Of a stretch of 64,000 nucleotides of DNA, positions 51,401 through 62,723 are shown one piece after another. Below the pieces are notes generated by a model. It saw nothing but the letters and a program-made list of their open reading frames with translations, had not been told where the DNA came from and searched no databases. The DNA lies in NCBI RefSeq assembly GCF_963924675.1, contig NW_027077445.1, positions 1 through 64,000 of the forward strand, written 5' to 3'. The stretch comes from Phocoena phocoena. Its lineage: Eukaryota; Chordata; Mammalia; Artiodactyla; Phocoenidae. Position 1 is the first letter of the stretch. The number at the start of each line of letters is the position of its first letter. The translations under genes were made by a program, and so were the position numbers.

Positions 51401-54400
51401 CTTACTCTAACCCGTCCCCTAATCCTAACACGTACGCTAACCATAACCAGTACCCTAATACGTACGCTCACCCTAAAACATTGTCGTACCCTAACCTGTC
51501 CCCTAAACCGTCCCCGTCCCCAAACCCTAACCCTAACCCTAACCCTAACCCTTACCCGAAGCCTTACCCTAACCCGTCCCCTAATCCTAAACCGTACGCT
51601 AACACTAACCCATAGCCTAACACGTACGCTCAACCTAAACCGTTGTCGTACCCTAACATGTCCCCTAAACATTTCCCGTCCCCTAAACCTAACCCTAAAC
51701 CAAACCCTAACGCTAACCCTTACCCGAAGCCTTACACTAACCCGTCCCCTAATCCTAACCCGTACGCTAACAATAACCCGTACCCTAACACGTACGCTCA
51801 CTGGAAAGAGTTGTCGTACCCTTACCTGTCCCCTAAACCGTCCTCGTCCCCTAACACTAACCCTAACCCTAACCCTAACCCTAACCCTTACCTGAAGCCT
51901 TAACTTAACCCGTCCCTTAATCCTAACCCGTACGCTAACACTAACCCGTACCCTAACACGTACGCTCACCCTAAACCGTTGTCGTACCCTCACCTATCCC
52001 CTAAACCATCCCTGTCCCCTAAACCTAACCCTAATCCTAACCCTAACCGTTATCCGAAGCCTTACCCTAAACCGTCCCCTAAACCTAACCCGTACGCTAA
52101 CACTAACCCGTACCCTAACACGTACGCTCACCCTAAACCGTTGTCGTACCCGAACCTGTCCCCTAAACCGTCCCCGTCCCCTAACCATAACCCTAACCCT
52201 AACCCTAACCCTTACCCGAAGCCTTACCCTAACCCGTCCCCTATTCCTAACCCGTACGCTAACACTAATCAGTACCCTAACACGTACGCTCACCCTAAAC
52301 CGTTGTCGTACCCTAACCTGTGGCCTAAACCGTCACCGTCCCCTAACCCTAACCGTAACCCTAACCCTAACCCGAACCCTTACCCGAAGCCTTACCCTAA
52401 CCCGTCCCCAAATCCTAACCCGTACGCTAACACTAACCCGTACCCTAACACGTACGCTCACCCTAAACATTTGTCGTACCCTAACCTGTCCCCTAAATCG
52501 TCCTCGTCCCCTAACCCTAACACTAACCCTAACCCTAACCCTTACCCAAAGCCTTACCCTAACCCGTCCCCTAATCCTAAATCGTACGCCAACACGAACC
52601 CGTACCATAACACTTACGCTCACCCTAAACCGTTGTCGTACCCTAACCTCTCCCTTAAACCGTCCCCATCCCCTCACCCTAACCCTAACACTTAACCTAA
52701 CCCTAACCCTTACCCGAAGCCTTACCCTAACCCGTCCCCTAATCCTAACCCGTACGCTAACAGTAACCCGTACGCTAACACGTACGCTTACTCGAAACCG
52801 TTGTCGTACCCTAACCTGTTCCCTAAACCGTCCCTGTCCCCTAACCCTAACCCTAACCCTAACCCTAACAATAAACCTTACCCGAAGCCTTACCCTAACC
52901 CGTCCCCTAATCCTTACACGAACGCTAACACTAATCCATACCCTAACACGTACGCTCACCCAAAACCGTTGTCGTACACTAACCTGTCCCATAAACCGTC
53001 CCCGTCCCCTAACCGTAACCCTAACCCTAACCCTAACCCTTACCCGAAGCCTTACCCTAACCCGTCCCATAATCCTAACCCGTATGCTAACTCTAACCAG
53101 TACCCTAACACGTACGCTCACCCTAAACTGTTGTCGTACCCTAACCTGTCCCCTATACCGTCCCCATTCCCTAACCCTAACCTTAAACCTAACCATAACC
53201 CTAACCCTTACCCGAAGCCTTACACTCACCCGTACCTTAATCCTAAACCGTACGCTAACACTAACCCGTACCCTAACACGTACGCTCAGCCTAAACCTTT
53301 GACGTACACTAACCTGTCCCCTGAACCGTCCCCGTCCCCTAACCCTAACACTAACCCTAAACCTAAACCTAACCCTTACCTGAAGCCTTACCCTAACCCG
53401 TCCCGTAATCCTAACCCGTACGCTAACACTAATCCGTACCCTAACACGTACACTCACCCTAAACGGTTGTCGTACCCTAACCTGTCCCCTAAAGCGTCCC
53501 CGTCCCCTAACCCTAACTCTAACCCTAAACCTAACCCTTACCCGAAGCCTTACCCTAACCCGTCCTCTAATCCTAACCCGTACTCTAACACTAACCAGTA
53601 CCCTAGCACGTACGCTCACCCTAAACCGTTGTCGTACCCTAACCTGTCCCCTAAACCGTCACCGTCACCTATGCCTAACCCTAACCCTAACCCTAACCCG
53701 AACCCTTACCGGAAGCCTTACCCTAACACGTCCCCTAATCCTAACCCGTACGCTAACACTAACCCGTACCCTAACACGTACGCTCACCCTAAACATTTGT
53801 CGTACCCTAACCTGTTCCCTAAACCGTCCCCGTCCCCTAACCCTAACACTAACCCTAAACCTAACCCTTAACCAAAGCCTTACCCTAACCCGTCCCCTAA
53901 TCCTAAACCGTACGCTAACAGTAAACCGTACCCTAACACGTACGCTCACCCTAAACCGTTGTCGTACCCTAACCTCTCCCCTAAACCGTCCCCATCCCCT
54001 AACCCTAACCCTAACCCTAACCCTAACCCTAACCCTAACCCTTACCCGAAGCCTTACCCTAACCCGTCCCCTAATCCTAAACCGTATGCTAACTCTAACC
54101 CATACCCTAACACGTACGCTCACCCTAAACCGTTGTCGTACACTAAACTTTCCCCTAAACCTTCCCCGTCCCCTAACCCTAACCCTAAACCTAACCCTAA
54201 CCCTAACCGTTACCCGAAGCCTTACCCTATCCCATCCCCTAATCCTAACCCGTAGGCTAACACTAACCCGTACCCTAACACGTATGCTCACCCTAAACCA
54301 TTGTCGTTCCCTAAGCTGTCCCCTAAACCGTCCCCGTCCCCTAACCCTAACCCTAACCCTAACACTTACCCGAAGCCTTACCCTAACCCGTCCCCTAATC

Positions 54401-57400
54401 CTAACCCGTACGCTAACACTAACCCGTACCCTAACACGTACACTCACCCTAAACCGTTGTCATACCCTAACCTGTCCCCTAAACCGTCCCCGTCCCCTAA
54501 CCCTAACACTAACCCTAACCCTAACCCTAACCCTAACCCTAACCCTAACCCTAACCCTAACCCTAAACCTAACCCTTTCCCGAAGCCTTACCCTAACCCG
54601 TCCCCTAATCCTAACCCGTGGGCTAACACTAAACCATACCCTAACACGTACGCTCACCCTACACCATTGTCGTACCCTAACCTGTCCCCTAAACCTTCCC
54701 CGTCCCCTAACCCTAACCCTAAAACTAACCCTAAACCTAACCCTTATCCGAAGCCTTACCATAACCCGTCCCCTAATCCTAACCCGTACGCTAACACTAA
54801 ACCGTACCCTAACACCTACGCACACCCTAAAACGTTGTCGCACACTAACCTGTCCCCTAAACCGTCCCCGTCTCCTAACCCTAACCCTAACCCTAACCCT
54901 AAACCTTACCCGAAGCCTTACACAAACCCGTCCTCTAATCCTAACCCGTACGCTAACAGTAACCCGTACCCTAACAGGTACGCTCACCCTAAACCGTTGT
55001 CGTACCCTAACCTGTCCCCTAAACCGTCCCCGTCCCCTAACACTAAACCTAACCCGAACCCTAACCCTAACACTTACCCGAAGCCTTACACTAACCCATC
55101 CCCTAATTCTAACCCGTACGCTAACCCTAATCCGTACCCTAACACCTACGCTCACCCTAAACCATTGTCGTACCCTAACCTGTACCCTAAACCATCCCCG
55201 TCCCCTATCCCTAACCCTAACCCTAACCCAAAACCTTACCCGAACCTTACCCTAACCCGTACCCTAATCCTAATCGGTACGCTATCACTAACCCATACCC
55301 TAACACGTACGATCACCCTAAACCGTTGTCGTACACTAACCTGTCCCCTAAACCGTCCCCGTCCCCTAACCCTAACCCTTACCCGAAGCCTTACTCTAAC
55401 CCGTCCCCTAATCCTAACCCGTACGCTAACCATAACCAGTACCCTAACACGTACGCTCACCCTAAACCCTTGTCGTACCCTATACTGTCCCCTAAACTGT
55501 CCCCGTCCCCTAACCCTAACCCTAACCCTAACCCTTACCCGAAGCCTTACACTAACCCGTCCCCTAATCCTAACCTGTACGCTAACACTAACCCGTAGCC
55601 TAACACGTACGCTCACCCTAAACCGTTGTCGTACCCTAACCTGTCCCCTAAACCGTCCCCGTCCCCTAACCCTAACCCTAACCCTAACCCTAACCCTAAA
55701 CCTTGCCCGAAACCTTACACTAACCCATCCCCTAATTCTAACCCGTACGCTAACCCTAACCCGTACCCTAACACGTACGCTCACCCTAAACCATTGTCGT
55801 ACCCTAACCTGTAACCTAAAACATCCCCTTCCCCTATCCCTAACCCTAACCCTAACCCTAACCCTTACCGGAAGCCTTACCCTAACCCGTCCACTAATCC
55901 TAACCGGTACGCTAACACGTACCCTAACACGTACACTCACGCTAATACGTTGTCATACAATAACCTGTCCCCTAAACCGTCCCCGTCCCCGTCCCCTAAC
56001 CCTAACCTTTACCCGAAGCCTTACCCTAAACCGTCCCATAAGCCTAACCCGTACGCTAACACTAACCCATACCCTAACACGTATGCTCACCCTAAACCGT
56101 TGTCGTACACTAACCTGTCCCCTAAACCATCCCCGTTCCCTAACACTAACCCTAACCCTAATCCTTACCTGAAGCCTTACGCTAACTCGTCCCGTAATCC
56201 TAACCCGTACGCTAACACTAACCCGTACACTAACACGTACGCTCACCCTAAACCGTTGTCTTACCCTAACATGTCCCCTAAACCGTCCCTGTCCCCTAAC
56301 CGTAACACTAAACCTAACCCTAACGCTAACCCTTACCCGAAGCCTTACCCTAACCCGTCCCCTAATCCTAACCCGTACGCTAATAATAACCCGTACCCTA
56401 ACACGTACGCTCACCGGAAACCGTTGTTGTACCCTAACCTGTCCCATAAACCGTCCCCATCCCCTAACCCTAACCCTAACCCTAACCCTAACCCTTACCC
56501 GAAGCCTTACCCTAACCCGCCGCCTAATCCTAACCCATACGATAACACTAACCCGTACCCTAACACGTACGCTCACCCTAAACCGTTGTCGTACCCTAAC
56601 CTGTCCCCTAAACCGTCCCCATTCCCTAACACTAACCCTAACCCTAACCAAAACCCTAAAACTTAGCAAAAGCCTTACACTCACCCGTCCCCTAATCCTA
56701 ACACGTACGCTAACACTAACCTATACCCTCACACGTACGCTCACCCTAAACCGTTGTCGTACCCTAACCTGTACCCTAAACCGTCCCCGTCCCCTAACCC
56801 TAACCCTAACCCTAACCCTAACCCTTACCCGAAGCCTTACCCTAAACCGTCCCCTAATCCTAACCCGTACGCTAACACTAACCCGTACCATAACACGTAC
56901 GCTCACCCTAAACCGTTGTCGTACACTAACCTCTCCCCTAAACCGTCACCGTACCCTAACCCTAACCCTAACCCTAACCCGAACCCTTACCCGAAGCCTT
57001 ACCCTAACCCGTCCCCTAATCCTAACCCGTACGCTAACACTAACCCGTACCCTAACACGTACGCTCAGCCTAAATCTTTGTCGTACCCTAACCTGTCCCC
57101 TAAACCGTCCCCGTCCCCTAACCCTAACACTAACCCTAACCCTAAACCTAACCCTTACCCGAAGCCTTACCCTAACCCGTCCCGTAATCCTAACCCGTAC
57201 GCTAACACTAACCCGTACCCTAACACGTACACTCACCCTAAACAGTTGTCGTACCCTAACCTGTCCCCTAAACCGTCGCCGTCCCCTAACCCTAACCCTG
57301 ACCCTAACCCTTACCTGAAGCCTTACCCTAACCCGCCCCTTAATCCTAACCCGTACGCTAACACTAACCTGTACCCTAACACGTACGCTCACCCTAAACC

Positions 57401-60095
57401 TTTGTCGTACCCTAACCTGTCCCCTAAACCAACCCCGTCCCCTAACCCTAACCCTAATCCTAACCCTAACCCTAACCCTTACTCGAAGCCTTACCCTAAA
57501 CCGTCCCCTAAACCTAACCCGTAACCTAACACTAACCCGTACCCTAACACGTACGCTCACCCTAAACCGTTGTCGTACCCGAACCTGTCCCCTAAAACGT
57601 CCCCATCCGCTAACCCTAACATTAACCCTAACCCTAACCCTAACCCTTACCCGAAGCCTTACACTAACCCATCCCCTAATCCTAACACGTATGCTAACCC
57701 TAACCCGTACCCTAACACGTACGCTCACCCTAAACCATTGTCGTACCCTAACCTGTACCCTAAACCATCCCCATCCCCTATCCCTAACCCTAACCCTAAC
57801 CCTCACCCTTACCCGAAGCCTTACTCTAACCCGTCCCCTAATCCTAACCCGTACGCTAACACTAACCCATACCCTAACACGTACGCTCACCCTAAATTGT
57901 TGTCGTACACTAACCTGTCCCCTAAACCGTCCCCATCACCTAACCCTAACCCTAACCCTAACCCTAACCTTAACCCTTACCCGAAGCCTTACTCTAACCC
58001 GTTCCCTAATCCTAACCCGTACGCTAAACATAACCAGTACGCTAACACGTACACTCACCCTAAACCGTTGTCGTACCCTAACCTGTCCCCTAAACCGTCC
58101 CCGTCCCCTAACCCTAACCCTAACCCTTACCCGAAGCCTTACCCTAACCCGTCCCCTAATCCTAACCCTTACGCTAACACTAACCCGTAGCCTAACACGT
58201 ACGCTCACCCTAAACCTTTGTCGTACGCTATCCTGTCCCCTAAACCGTCCCCGTCCCCTAACCCTAACCCTAACCCTAACCCTAACCCTAATCCTTACCT
58301 GAAGACTTACGCTAACTCGTCCCGTAATCCTAACCCGTACGCTAACACTAACCCGTACCCTAACACGTACGCTCACCCTAAAGCGTTGTCGTACCCTAAC
58401 ATGTCCCCTAAACCGTTCCCGTCCCCTAACCCTAAGCCTAAACCTAACCCTAACGCTAACCCTTACCCGAAGCCTTACCCTAACCCGTCCCCTTATCCTA
58501 ACCCGTACGCTAACAATAACCCGTACCCTAACACGTACACTCACCCTAAAAAGTTGTCGTACACTAACCTGTCCCCTAAACCGTCGCCGTCCCCTAACCC
58601 TAACCCTAACTCTAACCCTAACCCTAACCCTTACCTGAAGCCTTAACCTAACCCGTCCCTTAATCCTAACCCGTACGCTAACACTAACCCGTACCCTAAC
58701 ATGTACGCTCACCCTAAACCGTTGTCGTACCCTAACCTGTCCCCTAAACCATCCCCGTCACCTAACCCTAACCCTAATCCTAACCATAACGGTAACCCTT
58801 ATCCGAAGCCTTACCCTAACCCGTCCCCTAATCCTAACCCGTACGCTAACACTAACCCGTACCCTAACACGTACGCTCAGCCTAAATTTTTGTCGTACCC
58901 TAACCTGTCCCCTAAACCGTCCCCGTCCCCTAACCCTAACACTAACCCTAACCCTAACCCTTACCCAAAGCCTTACCCTAACCCGTCCCCTAATCCTAAA
59001 TCGTACGCTAACACGAACCCGTACCCTAACACTTACGCTCACCCTAAACCGTTGTCATACACTAACCTCTACTTTAAACCGTCCCCATCCCCTAACCCTA
59101 ACCCTAACCCTTAACCTAACCCTAACCCTTACCCGAAGCCTTACCCTAACCCGTCCCCTAATCCTAACCCGTACGCTAACAGTAACCCGTACACTAACAC
59201 GTACGCTCACTCTAAACCGTTGTCGTACCCTAACCTGTTCCCTAAACCGTCCCTGTCCCCTAACCCTAACCCTAACCCTAACCCTAAACCTAACCCTTAC
59301 CCGAAGCCTTACCCTAACTCATCCCCTAATCCTAACGGGTACGCTAACACTAACCCATACCCTAACACATACGCTCACCCTAAACCGTTGTCGTACCCTA
59401 ACACGTCCCCTAAACCGTCCCCGTCCTCTAACCGTAACCCTAACCCTAACCATAAACCTTACCCGAAGCCTTACCCTAACCCGTCCCCTAATCCTTACCC
59501 GAACGCTAACACTAATCCATACCCTAACACGTACGCTCACCCAAAACCGTTGTCGTACACTAACCTGTCCCATAAACCGTCCCCGTCCCCTAACTGTAAC
59601 CCTAACCCTAACCATAACCCTAACCCTTACCCGAAGCCTTACCCTAACCCGTCCCCTAATCCTAACCCGTATGCTAACTCTAACCCGTGCCCTAACACAT
59701 ACGCTCACCCTAAACTATTGTCGTATCCTAACCTTTCCCCTAAACCGTCCCCATTCCCTAACCCTAACCTTAACCCTAACCATAACCCTAACCCTTACCC
59801 GAAGCCTTACACTCACCCGTCCCCTAATCCTAAACCGTACGCTAACACTAACCCGTACCCTAACACGTACGCTCACCCTATACCGTTGTCGTACCCGAAC
59901 CTGTCCCCTAAACCGTCCCCGTCCCCTAACCCTAACCCTAACCCTAAACCTAACCCTTACCCGAAGCCTTACGCTCACCCGTCCCCTAATCCTAACCCGT
60001 ACGCTAACACTAACACGTACCCTAACACGTACGCTCACCCTAAACAGTTGTCGCACCCTAACCTGTCCCCTAAACCGTCACCGTCCCCTAACCCT
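45401..60095 (+). repeat. Relict higher-order array with monomer types in fixed order
   Basis: About 90 monomers fall into recognisable types that follow one another in the same order. The clearest run is AACCAGTACC (type o), then a TAG-variant monomer (type p), then CTAACTCGTCCCG (type a), with starts at 47,461/47,629/47,753, 49,950/50,119/50,243 and 58,032/58,188/58,312. Between the first two runs lie about 15 distinct types over 2,490 bp. The series then includes a monomer with CCTAACGCTAACCC, a CATTTGTCGTACC monomer, and one with AAATCG or AAAGCG followed by ACACGAACCC. Around 51.4 and 55.4 kb types o and p are present but type a is missing, so monomers have been lost. Phase-breaking indels occur near 46,211, 50,066 (an extra G giving GAAGGCCTT) and 55,243. 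Confidence 0.78.
54513..54566 (+). repeat. Longest perfect telomeric block seen: nine CCCTAA
   Basis: Nine uninterrupted CCCTAA words, preceded by a CACTAA and followed by ACCTAA. Typical monomers have four to six. Blocks of seven occur at 32,570-32,611 and 53,997-54,038. On the minus strand nine TTAGGG repeats can in principle fold into G-quadruplexes and offer several TRF1/TRF2-type sites (established for TTAGGG repeats, inferred here). Confidence 0.88.
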
Positions 60096-61409
60096 AACCC
60101 TAACCCTAACCCTAACCCTAACCCTTACCCGAAGCCTTACTCTAACCCGTCCCCTAATCCTAAACCGTACGCTAACCATAACCAGTACCCTAACACGTAC
60201 ACTCACCCTAAAACGTTGTCGTACCCTAACGTGTCCCCTAAACCGTCCCCGTCCCCTAACCCTAACCCTAACCCTAACCCTTACCCGATGCCTTACCCTA
60301 ACCCGTCCCCTAATCCTAACCCTTACGCTAACACTAACCCGTAGCCTAACACGTACGCTCACCCTAATCCTTTGTCGTACGCTAACCTGTCCCCTAAACC
60401 GTCCCCGTCCCCTAACCCTAACCCTAACCCTAACCCTAACCCTAATCCTTACCTGAAGACTTACGCTAACTCGTCCCGTAATCCTAACCCGTACGATAAC
60501 ACTAACCCGTACCCTAACACGTACGCTCACCCTAAAGCGTTGTCGTACCCTAACATATCCCCTAAACCGTTCCCGTCCCCAAACCCTAACCCTAAACCTA
60601 ACCCTAACGCTAACACTTATCCGAAGCCTTACCCTAACCCGTCCCCTAATCCTAACCCGTACGCTAACAATAACCCGTACCCTAACACGTACACGCACCC
60701 TAAACAGTTGTCGTACACTAACCTGTCCCCTAAACCGTCGCCGTCCCCTAACCCTAACACTAACCCTAACCCTTACCCAAAGCCTTACCCTAACCCGTCC
60801 CCTAATCCTAAATCGTACGCTAAAACGAACCCGTACCCTAACACGTACGCTCACCGTAAACTGTTGTCATACCCTAACCTCTTCCTTAAACCGTCCCCAT
60901 CCCCTAACCCTAACCCTAACCCTTAACCTAACCCTAACCCTTACCCGAAGCCTTACCCTAACCCGTCCCCTAATCCTAACCCGTACGCTAACAGTAACCC
61001 GTACCCTAACACGTACGCTCACTCTAAACCGTTGTCGTACCCTAACCTGTTACCTAAACCGTCCCTGTCCCCTAACCCTAACCCTAACCCTAACCCTAAA
61101 CCTAACCCTTACCCGAAGCCTTACCCTAACTCATCCCCTAATCCTAACCGGTACGCTAACACTAACCCATACCCTAACACATACGCTCACCCTAAACCGT
61201 TGTCGTACCCTAACACATCCCCTAAACCGTCCCCGTCCTCTAACCGTAACCCTAACCCTAACCATAAACCTTACCCGAAGCCTTACCCTAACCCGTCCCC
61301 TAATCCTTACCCGAACGCTAACACTAATCCATACCCTAACACGTACGCTCACCCAAAACCGTTGTCGTACACTAACCTGTCCCATAAACCGTCCCCGTCC
61401 CCTAACTGT
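60096..61409 (+). repeat. 1,314-bp (8-monomer) tandem duplication, copy 1
   Basis: Position x matches x+1,314 from about 60,096 to 61,435. The period is 219 hexamers. The left edge lies inside a perfect CCCTAA block (about 60,085-60,122), since the bases upstream differ completely from those upstream of 61,410. The unit contains types p (TAG at 60,342) and a (60,466), a GCTAACACTTATCCG monomer, the AAATCG type near 60,810 and a CCTGTTACC monomer near 61,046. Its end (61,200-61,405) resembles 59,390-59,590 at an offset of 1,812 bp. Confidence 0.9.
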
Positions 61410-62723
61410 AACCCTAACCCTAACCCTAACCCTAACCCTTACCCGAAGCCTTACTCTAACCCGTCCCCTAATCCTAAACCGTACGCTAACCATAACCAGT
61501 ACCCTAACACGTACACTCACCCTAAAACGTTGTCGTACCCTAACGTGTCCCCTAAACCGTCCCCGTCCCCTAACCCTAACCCTAACCCTAACCCTTACCC
61601 GATGCCTTACCCTAACCCGTCCCCTAATCCTAACCCTTACGCTAACACTAACCCGTAGCCTAACACGTACGCTCACCCTAATCCTTTGTCGTACGCTAAC
61701 CTGTCCCCTAAACCGTCCCCGTCCCCTAACCCTAACCCTAACCCTAACCCTAACCCTAATCCTTACCTGAAGACTTACGCTAACTCGTCCCGTAATCCTA
61801 ACCCGTACGATAACACTAACCCGTACCCTAACACGTACGCTCACCCTAAAGCGTTGTCGTACCCTAACATATCCCCTAAACCGTTCCCGTCCCCAAACCC
61901 TAACCCTAAACCTAACCCTAACGCTAACACTTATCCGAAGCCTTACCCTAACCCGTCCCCTAATCCTAACCCGTACGCTAACAATAACCCGTACCCTAAC
62001 ACGTACACTCACCCTAAACAGTTGTCGTACACTAACCTGTCCCCTAAACCGTCGCCGTCCCCTAACCCTAACACTAACCCTAACCCTTACCCAAAGCCTT
62101 ACCCTAACCCGTCCCCTAATCCTAAATCGTACGCTAAAACGAACCCGTACCCTAACACGTACGCTCACCCTAAACTGTTGTCATACCCTAACCTCTTCCT
62201 TAAACCGTCCCCATCCCCTAACCCTAACCCTAACCCTTAACCTAACCCTAACCCTTACCCGAAGCCTTACCCTAACCCGTCCCCTAATCCTAACCCGTAC
62301 GCTAACAGTAACCCGTACCCTAACACGTACGCTCACTCTAAACCGTTGTCGTACCCTAACCTGTTACCTAAACCGTCCCTGTCCCCTAACCCTAACCCTA
62401 ACCCTAACCCTAAACCTAACCCTTACCCGAAGCCTTACCCTAACTCATCCCCTAATCCTAACCGGTACGCTAACACTAACCCATACCCTAACACATACGC
62501 TCACCCTAAACCGTTGTCGTACCCTAACACATCCCCTAAACCGTCCCCGTCCTCTAACCGTAACCCTAACCCTAACCATAAACCTTACCCGAAGCCTTAC
62601 CCTAACCCGTCCCCTAATCCTTACCCGAACGCTAACACTAATCCATACCCTAACACGTACGCTCACCCAAAACCGTTGTCGTACACTAACCTGTCCCATA
62701 AACCGTCCCCGTCCCCTAACTGT
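61410..62723 (+). repeat. 1,314-bp tandem duplication, copy 2
   Basis: Near-identical to the preceding unit. Differences noticed are CACGCACC near 60,694 against CACTCACC near 62,008, and CACCGTAAACTG near 60,853 against CACCCTAAACTG near 62,167. The match stops near 62,749, again at the end of a perfect CCCTAA block that follows AACTGTAA. Both outer edges and the internal join of this duplication therefore lie in the same slot of the monomer. Confidence 0.9.
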
